Positions 7,158-17,135 of a stretch of DNA of 55,134 nt are shown piece after piece. Within the stretch, counting starts at the first letter, position 1. Each line of letters opens with the position of its first letter. The stretch covers positions 1 to 55,134 of the forward strand of contig JAKSGN010000009.1 of assembly GCA_024180945.1 (NCBI GenBank). Direction: 5' to 3'. The position numbers and the translations under genes were made by a program. Under the pieces are notes generated by a model. It was not told the DNA's origin and searched no databases. It saw only the letters and a program-made list of their open reading frames with translations. Source of the DNA: Macrophomina tecta (taxonomy: Eukaryota > Ascomycota > Dothideomycetes > Botryosphaeriales > Botryosphaeriaceae).

Positions 7158-10100
7158 TCACCCCTCCCCGCCTATGCTATCTACCCGCCGCGCCAACCAT
7201 AAAAATTCCCAAACTAAATTATTACTCTCCACCTCTGCCGTATCCCGCTTTCGCCCTAAATACCCGACCACACTCTCCTCCTGCTCTGCATCTACTCCAT
7301 TCTCTACTATCTGCTGCAACCACCTTCTCCAAACTGCCCCGTACCCGTGCTTGATCCCGCACAATGCCCCCAACAATACTCCACTGTACTGACATTCCCG
7401 CCCCGTCCTTCTCCACCCGCCGCTGTCGTTGCTCTCCCACCCATCACACACGCTCTGCGGCGCCCCGCATCTAAAACACCCCGAATATCGGTCGTACCTG
7501 ATCGTCCGCTTTGCCTTGCGCCTTTCATCCTCTGCCTGCTGTCCCTTCTCCGTCATGCAATCGCCAACGTCATGCTCTGCCGGCCACCCTACCGCCTTGC
7601 ACACCCCACAAACCCGCTTCCACCGCCGCAATTGCCGCTCTACTTCCTCCAACTCCTGCCTCTCCTCCTGCGCCCTCGCCGCCTGCCTTATATACGGCCG
7701 GGCCCGTTGCTGCTCCTGCCTACGGAATATCTCCCTGCTCTTTTCCCGCTCTACCTGCTCCCGCTCCACCCGCTCTCTTTCTATTCGCTCCTTCTCCATT
7801 TGCCCCCTTTCTATTTGCTCCCTCTCCGCCTGCTCTACCTCTGCTCCTCGCCTTTCCCCGTCTCCCCCGCAATTATCACACAATTCTTCGCCATCCTCGC
7901 ATGAAATTCGCCCCCTCCGGCCATCAAAATACTCGTCCATGATGATACGGCGGCACTGCCCGCTTGCCGGATCCGTATACTGCTCGACCAACTTATCCTC
8001 CACCTCCCCACCTCCCCCTCTGACCACAATTGCCTCGCTCCTTCTGCCGTCTCTCCCTGCCCTGCCGCTCTCCTGCCCGTAATCCATCATGCTGCGCGGC
8101 TCGCCCGCATGCACAATCAACCTAATGTCCGGAATATCAATCCCCATGCCCAACGCGCTCGTCGCCACCACCACTCGCTCTCGGCCTGCCCGGAAATCCT
8201 CCAACACTTCGTCCTTGCGCTGATCGCTTATATCGGCGTGAAATGCTTCGCAAACGAACCGGCCTGCCCCTACCAACCGCTCGACCTCTCCCTTCGTCTT
8301 GCAATAAACCACCACCTTGCCCTCCGCCGACGCCGTTAACTGCTGCTCCACCAACTCCGTCACCAAATCCTCCTGCTCCTTCCTGCCGCTCCCCTTCCCA
8401 CCTACCACCCTATACTGCACGTTCTTGCGCACCGTCGACCCCCTAAACATCTTCACTTCGTCCGCCATCCACCCCATCCGCTTGTATAACCTGCCCTCCT
8501 CCGCCGGCGGCAACGTCGCCGTCAACAACACCATCTGCGTCTCCGCCCCCGCCAACTTGCCCAATCGCTGCAAATGCTTGCGAAAATCCACTCGGTCGTT
8601 CAACACGACGTGACATTCGTCCACGACGATCCGGTCCAACTGCCTCGTCCGCCTGATGCGCTTTAAAAACGTCCCGAACTCCTCGCCCACCGCCGCCTCC
8701 GGCGTCACCAATACAATCGACTCCGCGTCCGGCTGCTGCCTGCCGCCCCACACCGCGCACCTTACGCCCGCCTCTTTGCACCGCCGCCTCATATCCTTGC
8801 GCAACGACTTTAACGGCACTACTACCACCGTCGTGCCCCCGGGCTCTGCCCACGCCGGCAACATGAACAACACGCTCTTGCCCGCCCCCGTCGGCATCAC
8901 CGCCACCACGGGGCTATACCCGGCCTTTATTGCCTCCATCGCCGGCTTCTGCACGCTGCGGAACACCGCCTCCTTGCCTACCAACTGCTTCAACTGCTCC
9001 TCGGCGTTCATCTTCCTCAACCGGGTCCGGCGGTTCAACCGCTCCTCGTCGGCCTCATCCTCGAACGGGCACCGCTTGCGCTTCTTGCTTATCATCTTGC
9101 CGTCCATCTGTTCGTCCCGTTCGTACTGTTCGTCTGCCTGGCGGGTCGATTCGAACCCCAAAAATCGATGCCAATCGATGCTGCACGCTCGAAACTTCTG
9201 CCTCCGCTCCGCCACCCATCCCAACTGCTCCATGATGCCTCGCGCGTATATAATGCCTGCTACGTGCGACGTGTGTCCTGCCTGCGCATCGGCAATCGCT
9301 GCTGCCGCATCGTCTTCATCCTGCGGCCCTTCATCATCTCCTTCCCCATTATCCTGCCTGAATGCCGTCGGTCCTCTGATCCACTGCCTGCTGATTGCTA
9401 TTGCGATGTCGCGGTACGCCTGCACGGTAATCTCATGCCCCAAACCGGCGGCCGTCTCACGCTTCATCGCCTGCCTCATCCGCTCTGTCGTCCACCTCTT
9501 GCCACCGGGCTCGGGCGCCCACAAATGCGCTGACAACGGCGGCAACTGCGGCGGCTTTTGCCTTTGATTTTGCCTCTGTCTCTGCTGTTGTTGCCTCTGC
9601 TGTTGTTGCCTCTGCTGTTGTTGCCTCTGCTGTTGTTGCCTCTGCTGTTGTTGCCCCTGCTGTTGTTGCCCCTGCATCTGCTCCTGCGGATTGCCTCGCA
9701 TCAACACCTCCATTCGCTGCTGAAACGGCAAAATCAACCATAAATACAACACCAATAACTCGCCCACCTCGCGGGGCAAATATCGATGAATAATCTTGAC
9801 GTCCCCTTGCAACGCGTACCCCTTGTGATACCGCGTCACAAACACGACCATGCCGTCCTCGATGAAAATGTGCCGGTGCCCTGCCTCGGCTGTGTTGCTG
9901 TGCCTGATGCTTAATATCTCGGGGCCTCTCCCCGGCTGCCCGCCCGTGATATGCATCAACACCAACAACTTCTCCTTGAACGCGGCCACGCGGCCCATCC
10001 AATCCAACGCGGCCTCGCGGCTCAACCCCGACGCCGTCCCCTGCCGGGTGAACCGCCTTCTGACCGCGCCGTTCTGCATAATCTGCTCGAACAACCACGA

Positions 10101-10700
10101 CCTCCCGTCCACGGGGAATCTGTTGCGCTGATCCTGCAAAAAATTCCACCCTCGACGGCCGTTTGTCGGGTCGTCATGCATCGAATGCCACGGCACCGCG
10201 GGCACCTCCCGCCGGCTTTTGCAAAACAACAAATCCTCCACCAACACCTGCGCCGTCGTCTGTGCCAACCGGTGCACCATACCGCGGAACTGTGCCATGC
10301 TGAACGATACGTTCTTGTACTCCAACACGTCCCTGTTCCTCCACCCAACGTGCCCCTTCGCCGTCGTGTTGAAATGAATCTTCATCCCGTATGCCCGCAA
10401 ATCCAACCACCACTGCATCGGGCTGTCGCTGCCGCGGACCATGAAATCGTCCATCATCTTGTTCACCCACTGCAAACTGCTCCTGCCGAGCTGTCCGGTC
10501 CGGTCGTTGCGGCTGTTGCTCCTACTACCGCCACCACTACTTCCGCCGCTTGCCCCCGCCGCTGCCGCTGCCCCCGCCGCTGCCGCCGCCGCTGCTGCTG
10601 CTGCTGCTGCTGCTGCTTTCATACCCGCTATCCTCGAAATTGCACGGCCTTGCGCTCGGGCTATACCGCTCGTCCTCCTCCGCCGGGGTTGCGATTTCAA
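7158..10700 (-). CDS. Tyrosine-recombinase-like/RecQ-type helicase fusion, copy B
   Basis: 1180-codon ORF (first codon TTG; first ATG at 10622, residue 27, overlapping the OrsD ORF). Order: poly-Ala/Gly linker (about 29-58); recombinase-like domain about 76-490 with R258 (GGQPGRGPE), K293, QAYR ending at R430, H476 (QAGHTS) and Y485 (IIYAR), the 9-residue H-to-Y spacing being that of tyrosine recombinases; a (QQQQR)n insert at about 345-380. RecQ helicase motifs: PTGAGKS 603-609, DECH 694-697, LLTATLP near 725, VVYCKT near 797, GMGIDIP near 851, QESGRAGRDG 876-885. The RecQ zinc site (CRR ... C ... CDNC) is at about 916-946, followed by a Cys-rich tail. DNA unwinding is expected from the motifs. 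Strand-exchange activity is inferred and may be impaired, because the box II His is Gln here. Confidence 0.85.
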   Translation of the reverse strand: MKSQPRRRRTSGIARAQGRAISRIAGMKAAAAAAAAAAAAAAGAAAAAGASGGSSGGGSRSNSRNDRTGQLGRSSLQWVNKMMDDFMVRGSDSPMQWWLDLRAYGMKIHFNTTAKGHVGWRNRDVLEYKNVSFSMAQFRGMVHRLAQTTAQVLVEDLLFCKSRREVPAVPWHSMHDDPTNGRRGWNFLQDQRNRFPVDGRSWLFEQIMQNGAVRRRFTRQGTASGLSREAALDWMGRVAAFKEKLLVLMHITGGQPGRGPEILSIRHSNTAEAGHRHIFIEDGMVVFVTRYHKGYALQGDVKIIHRYLPREVGELLVLYLWLILPFQQRMEVLMRGNPQEQMQGQQQQGQQQQRQQQQRQQQQRQQQQRQQQQRQRQNQRQKPPQLPPLSAHLWAPEPGGKRWTTERMRQAMKRETAAGLGHEITVQAYRDIAIAISRQWIRGPTAFRQDNGEGDDEGPQDEDDAAAAIADAQAGHTSHVAGIIYARGIMEQLGWVAERRQKFRACSIDWHRFLGFESTRQADEQYERDEQMDGKMISKKRKRCPFEDEADEERLNRRTRLRKMNAEEQLKQLVGKEAVFRSVQKPAMEAIKAGYSPVVAVMPTGAGKSVLFMLPAWAEPGGTTVVVVPLKSLRKDMRRRCKEAGVRCAVWGGRQQPDAESIVLVTPEAAVGEEFGTFLKRIRRTRQLDRIVVDECHVVLNDRVDFRKHLQRLGKLAGAETQMVLLTATLPPAEEGRLYKRMGWMADEVKMFRGSTVRKNVQYRVVGGKGSGRKEQEDLVTELVEQQLTASAEGKVVVYCKTKGEVERLVGAGRFVCEAFHADISDQRKDEVLEDFRAGRERVVVATSALGMGIDIPDIRLIVHAGEPRSMMDYGQESGRAGRDGRRSEAIVVRGGGGEVEDKLVEQYTDPASGQCRRIIMDEYFDGRRGRISCEDGEELCDNCGGDGERRGAEVEQAEREQIERGQMEKERIERERVEREQVEREKSREIFRRQEQQRARPYIRQAARAQEERQELEEVERQLRRWKRVCGVCKAVGWPAEHDVGDCMTEKGQQAEDERRKAKRTIRYDRYSGCFRCGAPQSVCDGWESNDSGGWRRTGRECQYSGVLLGALCGIKHGYGAVWRRWLQQIVENGVDAEQEESVVGYLGRKRDTAEVESNNLVWEFLWLARRVDSIGGEG

Positions 10701-12204
10701 ATGCTTTCTGAATCACCATGAAATGCGCCACCTTCATCAACGCCGACAAAATCGACGTGTACGTGTCCGGGCCTCTCCAACTATCACCCATCGGGTCAAC
10801 CCCCAATACGGCTGCGGCGCACACCGACGCGCTTTCGTACTCGCACGCGGCGAATCGCTGATTTAACAACTCCATGCAAAAATCCAAACACGCGCGTTGA
10901 ATGCGGGTTAACTTCTGCGGTTGACTACTGTCGTCATCATCGCCGTCGCCGTTATCGTCGCTCTCGTCGGCTTCATCGGTTTCTTTGTTATCGGTATTGC
11001 TGGTTTCTTCATCGTCATCGTCGTTTTCTTCGTCCTCGGTTCCGCTGCCGTCTTCCCCCCCTTTACCTCCTGCTACCTTCTCGGCCTCATTCATCAATCT
11101 GATAAATGCCTCCTCTTGACTGCGGGTGAACCTGTACCCCGGGCTGTCCCAATCGTGCTCCCGCTGCGTCCTGATGAAAAACATTAATATCTGCTCCCAC
11201 GGCCGGACCCGGTCCTTGATCGACTCCTCGTCTAAATACGGCTGCAACGGCTGATACCGGTTCTGATACTTCTCCGTCCTGATCGCCTGCATCCGCATCG
11301 ATACGCCTGCCCTTTTCGCCACGCTCTTCTGACTGATGCGGGCAACGTCCTCCATCGCCTGCCACACCGTCATCTCAATCGGCTTGTACGGGTCGTCTTC
11401 TTCTTCTTCGTCGTCGCCGGGGGCCCTCCACCTCCTCTTGTTTTTGTTGTCATCGCCGCCACCCGGCTCCCTGACGGCCCGCAATAAATCCTCGCGGTTC
11501 TTGTTGACCAAATACTGCTGCCACTTCGTCCGGTCCAACCACGGGTTCGCCTGATCCCTCTCGGCGTCCTGAATGATCGCGGCTGCCGCCTTCTCGGCCT
11601 CTTCGAGTTGTTTCTGCATCTGCTGCCACACCCGGGTCCACGTCGCCCTGCTGCCGCGGTCATCCCCTTCATTGCGGCTGCGCCGGGCCTGATGTTCGCT
11701 TGCGTCCTCCTCCGACTGCTGCACCTCAAAATACTGCGACCCGTGCCGGCTGGTGAAAAATCTTTGACAATGAACGGGTTTCGCCCCCTCCCAAAACCGT
11801 CTCTCTACTCTATCGCTCTTGCTCTTACCTGACCCTCCTCCGGCCCGGCTGCCGCCTGCTGACCACTGATGCTCGTTCCGCCAATGCTTCTTTATCGTCA
11901 CCTTGTCCCGGCAAATATACGCGCACCTACCTGCCTCTAACCGGCATAACAACCCATCTTCGTGCAACGGCAACTCCGGAATCGGTCTGCTGACGCTCTG
12001 CGGCACCTCAAACTGCCCGGGGAATCTGATCAATCGGGGCCACGCCCTGACCTCGTCTCCAATGACCTCCGCCTCCTTCCCGGGCATGCCGTGATGCTTG
12101 CCCTGTAAATGCCCCTCCACCTGATCCGGCCACACGGCGTGCCTGCACTCCTTGCACACCGCGACCTGATGCTCCGCCAAATGATAAAAATGCTCGTTTG
12201 CCAT
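10537..12204 (-). CDS. OrsD-type zinc-finger protein, copy B
   Basis: 555 aa, ATG at 12204-12202. C2H2 finger with C17, C20, H32 and H37; second Cys/His cluster near residues 88-115 (CRLEAGRCAYIC ... KKHWRNEHQ); a long acidic Asp/Glu tract near 395-435; a Ser then Gly-Ser tail from an (AGC)n/(GGC)n repeat. The last 164 bp overlap the helicase ORF, which lies in the +1 frame here but the +2 frame in copy A. The (AGC)n run reads poly-Ser here and poly-Ala in the helicase frame. It is probably the N-terminal part of an ancestral fusion separated by slippage. Binding to DNA or RNA is inferred from the fingers. Confidence 0.75.
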   Translation of the reverse strand: MANEHFYHLAEHQVAVCKECRHAVWPDQVEGHLQGKHHGMPGKEAEVIGDEVRAWPRLIRFPGQFEVPQSVSRPIPELPLHEDGLLCRLEAGRCAYICRDKVTIKKHWRNEHQWSAGGSRAGGGSGKSKSDRVERRFWEGAKPVHCQRFFTSRHGSQYFEVQQSEEDASEHQARRSRNEGDDRGSRATWTRVWQQMQKQLEEAEKAAAAIIQDAERDQANPWLDRTKWQQYLVNKNREDLLRAVREPGGGDDNKNKRRWRAPGDDEEEEDDPYKPIEMTVWQAMEDVARISQKSVAKRAGVSMRMQAIRTEKYQNRYQPLQPYLDEESIKDRVRPWEQILMFFIRTQREHDWDSPGYRFTRSQEEAFIRLMNEAEKVAGGKGGEDGSGTEDEENDDDDEETSNTDNKETDEADESDDNGDGDDDDSSQPQKLTRIQRACLDFCMELLNQRFAACEYESASVCAAAVLGVDPMGDSWRGPDTYTSILSALMKVAHFMVIQKAFEIATPAEEDERYSPSARPCNFEDSGYESSSSSSSSSGGGSGGGSGSGGGKRRK

Positions 12205-12381
12205 TGTTGATGTCTGTTCGCGGGACGCGAAAAACGTTTTGAACGGGTTGATCGGGCTAAACGGGCGCTCGAATACGCTCCTTTTTTTAAATGCGACGCG
12301 GTATCGCGCACCCCTGTTCGCGCCTGAATAAACTTAGTTAACCCTACTTTGAATCAACCTTACCCTAAATCAACCCTACTT

Positions 12382-12437
12382 TGAATCCACTCTACTGAAT
12401 CCACTCTGCTGAATCCACTCTACTGAATCCACTCTAC
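12382..12437. repeat. 14-bp satellite TGAATCCACTCTAC x4
   Basis: Four units; the second has one change (CTCTGC). Looser related units flank it on both sides. Period and sequence match the 14-bp AATCGACCGTACTC repeats of copies A and A'. Confidence 0.85.
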
Positions 12438-12528
12438 TAAATGCACCCAACTGAACCCACTGCATTCTAAATCTCCCCTTGTGACGGGGCGCTCACCTTT
12501 TCGGTTTTTGAAATGCCATCGTGTCTGC

Positions 12529-12541
12529 AACCCTAACCCTA
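12529..12541. repeat. Short interstitial telomere-type tract
   Basis: AACCCTAACCCTA, same orientation as the tracts at 1459 and 5868. Confidence 0.7.
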
Positions 12542-12825
12542 TTCTGTGCGGCGAGCTTTTGATTTTCCAAACCGTCGCGCTGGTCCGCGCGCGCACCCGC
12601 AGCTTGCGCACCCCATTAAACTTACCCTAAGTTACCCTATCTCACCAATTATGCCCGAACGGACGGTCGCATCGGCATACTTCTCAATATAATTTTGATC
12701 GGGCAGGTGCGCTCTATTATATATCTCAATTTGACGTAAATCCGGCTTCCTTTCTGAGTCGACCCTACCCTGAGTCGACCGTACTATCCGCCAGGAAACT
12801 ACCCGACGAACTTGTATGAGAGCTC

Positions 12826-12849
12826 AGTCGACCCTTATAGCAGTAGACT
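12826..12849. other. Terminal hairpin of copy B
   Basis: AGTCGAC / GTAGACT with one mismatch, same distance from the element end (about 17 bp) as in A and A'. Confidence 0.55.
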
Positions 12850-12866
12850 CAACTTTTTTGGTTAGG

Positions 12867-15800
12867 CGAACTTTATAACTAAGCTATTCTAGTAGCCTAT
12901 ACTTCGGTGCTAGTATATATTCTAGTATCTACGATAACTTAACCCCCTAATAGAAGTACGAAAATAGCTAAACTAGACCTATTCTATAGTAACTAAAAGA
13001 AGCTCTAGATCTTTCTTTTATAATTTAATCTATACTTCTTCTTTAACTCTAGAGATTTCTCTACTAATAATAAAAAGATAATATTCGCCACTACCTACCT
13101 CTATAATATTACGGTATAATAGTTCGAGCCCTACCTTAGAGACCGAATAGAGAAAGAACTAGAGACACGTAAAAAGAATACTAAAAAAATTTTTAGTAGC
13201 TATAAATACTTTATAGCTTAGATTAAGTAGAGCTTTAAAGACCTCGATAAAGTTAATAAAGCCTAATAAGCTATTATAAATATCTACTAAAAGACCTTAG
13301 TAGTAGACTATACTATAGAGTTCTAGAAGGCTATAGCGTACTTAAATAATTAGTCTAACTATACCCTTATAGACTACTACTATCGAGGACTTAAGAATAG
13401 GGTTAAAGATTAATTTATAATATAAGACGACCCTAAAATCCTAGATAAGCTTATTAAGCTAGCTATTAAATATAATAACCGTCTCTTTAAGCGCTAATTA
13501 AAGAAATATAAGAAAAACTATAGAGCTAATACCTTACGTCTCTTATAGCCACGCTATATATAAGAAGAAGATAATACTATAAAGCTAGATACCGCCTAAT
13601 AAAGTAATAAGAGTAATAAGTATAAATAATAACCCTAACGCTAGTAGATAAAGTAAGAAATAGAATGCTTTAATAAAGAACTCTATATCTACTACGAAAA
13701 TAAATAGAATTCCTAGTATTATAACTTATAATGAAATAAAACTAGTAAGACTACTACTATCGCTACTTAAGAAGAAAAAGAACCCCACTCTATATCTACT
13801 CTAAGTAAAGAAGTTAACTATATAGCTATAAGCTAGACCGCCTACTTCGACGATAACTATATAACCTATTAAAGCGATAAATAAGCTATTAAATAGTACT
13901 CCTCTAAGCTATAATAGCTAAACCTAGCTACGCGCAACGAGGAAGTACTAGAAATTAATAACCTAATCGATAACTTCTTCTATAATAATAAGCTAGTTAA
14001 TAGCGATATAGGTAAACTCTATAATAATATACCTAAATCTAGCGAAGTAGAAAATATAGAGTAATAGTAGAATTAAGCTATACTTAACTAAATTACGAAA
14101 TATCTAAATAGATACGGAGATATAAGGTATATTAAACCTAGCCTCGTCTCGATAATTAACTAGATTCCCGGATTAAGAATAGACCTACTACTTTAGTAAT
14201 ACTAGATAGAAAACGGGAAGCTTAGCTCTTAATTCTATAAAGACGATATATAGTACTTCTAGAAGAAATTATCCCTTACCTCAGCTAATAAAGTAGCGAC
14301 CTAGCTTAAAAGTAAGACCCGGGGAGTATAGTAATAATAAGACCTCGTGTACTTATAAAATATAGCGCTTATCCTCGGTATATACGGGATAGTAATAAGG
14401 GTCTAGAATATTCTATAATAGATTCTAAAGAAGAGATACACTATACCTATCTTTAAATACTAAATATATAATAACTAGATTTACTAGCGGTGCCGTATTA
14501 GGCGCGGATACTAGATATAGTAGAAGAAATTACTAATCCTAGTAGAGAACTAGAACTTCTACTTCTACGAGAAAATAGTAAGCTGCTATCTATTAAAAAA
14601 CTAAACGGCCTCCCTAGTTAAAAATCCTAGAAGGGGCCGTTAGATAGGTTCCTTAACTAGGTTTTATATATATTAAATAGTATATATACCTTAGAAAAAG
14701 TTCTTAGAATACTAGTAACTATCTACGAATAAACTGTAATAGCTATACTTAATAGCGAAGTAGAAGGTAATTTTATTAGCTACGTCTTTACTATCTAAAA
14801 TAATATTTAGCTTATAAGAAAAGACTATTTCTACTCGTTAAAAATAGTAGACGGGTTAGCCACCTTATATAATAAAAGATAAATTTAGGTTAAGATAAAA
14901 CCTATAAAGCTTACTATTAGAAGATATATAAAGAAGATTACGCTTAATATAATCTTTATACTAGAATACGATATTATTCTAGAAATCCCGTGGTTTAAAA
15001 TTTACGAACCGTATATTTAATAGAAGAAAAGAATAGTTATCTTTCTAAATAAAAAATACGCTAGATACTTAGTAACTACTAAAAAAATATCTATAGTAAA
15101 GAGTAGCTAGAGCTAGAAGCTAGAGTCGAAGAACTAAAGCTAGAAATATCTAAGTAGCTAGAGTCGTAATAACTCTATAAATATTAAGAAAATCTTCTAT
15201 ATAGCTATCTAACGTATAAGACGCCGAGAAGAGGAGATATATATACTTTATCTAAAGCCTAGTAAGGAAATTAAGTAAAAAATTATTACTTATATAATAT
15301 AGGGCCTTCGCTAGAAGGATAATAATATTCTAAAGCTAGTCGAAGAAGACTACCCCTAAAGAATTTATAGAAAATATAATCTATTTACTTATAAATAAAT
15401 AGATATTGTTAAATAGGGTATTTCGGTCGCTAAGGTTAACGTAGACCTTAATAAAATTATAAGGCCTACTACTAATAAATTAATACTACTACTAGAAATA
15501 TAAAACCTATTAAAAGATTTTTAAAAATTCGTAGATCTCTATAAAAAATAAGAGAAAAAATTATTACTAAAATACTAATCTTAAGATTATAAGATATCTC
15601 TTATTCTAGAAACGTACTTTATATTTAAACCTATCTACTCGCTCTCTTAAAGTAAGCTAGAGGCTTTAAGGAAATACTTTAAGAAGAATATAAAACGTAA
15701 ATATATTCGGCCCTTATTTTTACTAGCCGGCTACCCTATCTTATTTATTCTAAAGAAGAATAGTAAACTATACCTTTAAATAGACTATTAGTAACTAAAT

Positions 15801-16632
15801 GATATAATAGTTAAGAACTATTATTCTCTTTCTAGAATTAATAAACTCTAGAATAAATTCTAGAATATAAAATACTTTATAAAGCTTAATCTTTATAAGC
15901 GCTACTACTTCGTCTAAATAAAGAATAAAGAAGAATAGAAAACCTCGTTTCGAATATAACTCGAATATTTTAAATATACGATTATATTATTCGAACTAAT
16001 AAACGCTCTAATAACTTTTTAGAGCCTCGTAAACGATATACTATAACCCTATCTAGACGTATTCTATATAGTATACTTAGACGATATTATTATCTACTTT
16101 AAAACCCTAGAAGAATATAAGAACTATATATAAAAAATCTTAGAAGTACTAAGGGGGAGAGACTTATAAATCGCGCTAGATAAGTATAAATAGATTATAT
16201 AGCGTACTAAATTCTTAGGGTTTATTCTTACACCCGGACACATTAGTATAGATAGAAAGAAACTAAATATAATTAAAGACTAGCCTACGCTAAAAACTAT
16301 TAAAAAAGTATAATTTTTTCTTAGATTTACTAACTTTTACTAGAAGTTTATTCTAAACTACGCTAAGGTATCTATACCTCTTATAAACCTAATAAAGAAG
16401 GAATATAAGTTCATATAAAAAGAAAAATAATAAATAGCCTTTAACTTACTAAAGCGTATATTTACGAAAGCCTTAGTTTTAGATATCTATAACCCTAATC
16501 TATCTATTACGGTCGAAACCGATGCCTTTAACTACGCTATAGAAGTAGTTCTTAGCTAGCTAGATAAATAAAATAAACTATACTCTATCGCCTTCTATTT
16601 AAGAAAAATAATAGATTTTAAGAAGAACTATA
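12867..16632 (+). mobile_element. RIPed Gypsy-type LTR retrotransposon remnant (plus strand)
   Basis: AT-rich, nearly without CA or TG. Translated through its many stops, gag-like sequence is readable at about 13150-13480 (DYYYRGLKN) and a Gypsy reverse transcriptase at about 15690-16150, with YLDDII near 16070-16095. Sequence resembling the start of RNase H (FYLRK) sits near 16590-16620. The 5' LTR is missing, because helicase element B begins at 12866. The 3' part is cut by the minus-strand Gypsy whose LTR starts at 16633. Confidence 0.7.
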
Positions 16633-17121
16633 TATAACAAGCGGGCCTCTACCTCTAAAAATCTAAATACTAAAAAGAAAGAAAATCTATCGAGAAGGGT
16701 TTTCTTAAGTAGGTATAAGAAGAAAGTAAGAGTAAGTTAAATACGTAATAAGACTAAGTACTATATATAAAGGCCGTATTACTAATAATATACTAAATTA
16801 TTATTAAAGTTAACCACGAAGGTTAAAGCTATCTAAAGAGTGTAGTTTATATACTAGTAGAAAAATATCTATAATCTAGTTTTTAATCTATCTACTCTAT
16901 TCCTCGGGAGGGCGGTAATCTTAGAAGTAGATAGAGTAGCTTATTCTACTCTAAGTACTCTATAGTATTCTAGTCCGAGCGTCTTCGAAGTAGTAAGAGT
17001 ACTATCTTAGCGTTATATACTTTACGTAAGTACGTATAAGTTCTTTCTATACCGTACCCGAGCTTTCTACTTACTACCTTATTCTGCTATTTCCTAACCC
17101 TATAGAGGCTACGCTATAATA
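16633..17121 (-). repeat. 3' LTR of the minus-strand Gypsy (RIPed)
   Basis: Aligns along its length with the intact LTR at 24781-25216 but with CA/TG changed to TA. Its left end TATAACAAGCGGG matches TGTAACGAGCGGG, and its right end GCTATAATA matches GCCGTAACA. Confidence 0.8.
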
Positions 17122-17135
17122 CTATCCCCCCTTTT
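17122..17135 (-). other. Polypurine tract
   Basis: On the minus strand it reads AAAAGGGGGGATAG directly before the 3' LTR: the plus-strand priming site of this Gypsy family. The same motif precedes the LTRs at 26124, 27085 and 33035. Confidence 0.7.

Larger units (their letters stand above)
6732..12866 (-). mobile_element. Telomere-linked helicase element, copy B (most complete)
   Basis: Contains OrsD-type ORF 12204-10537, recombinase-like/helicase ORF 10700-7158, an upstream region with satellite and telomere-type repeats, and a terminus ending GGTTAGG at 12860-12866. The left limit is set here at the LINE tail and is uncertain. To the right, heavily RIPed Gypsy sequence starts at once. Copy B is diverged from A but collinear and un-RIPed. 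Confidence 0.75.
12205..12866 (-). promoter_or_regulatory. Upstream terminus of copy B
   Basis: 662 bp upstream of the OrsD ATG. It holds degenerate AATCAACC/ACCCTA repeats, a four-unit 14-bp satellite, a CCCTAACCCTA tract, two GAGTCGACC repeats near 12757-12783, a hairpin at 12826-12849 and the final GGTTAGG. It is collinear with the upstream blocks of A and A' but much diverged. Confidence 0.6.

Noticed and set aside
1538..12866. Ordinary host RecQ DNA-repair gene family
   Set aside because: OrsD fingers, recombinase-like domain, repeated precise termini and truncated tandem copies fit a telomere-linked element, not a host BLM/Sgs1 orthologue.
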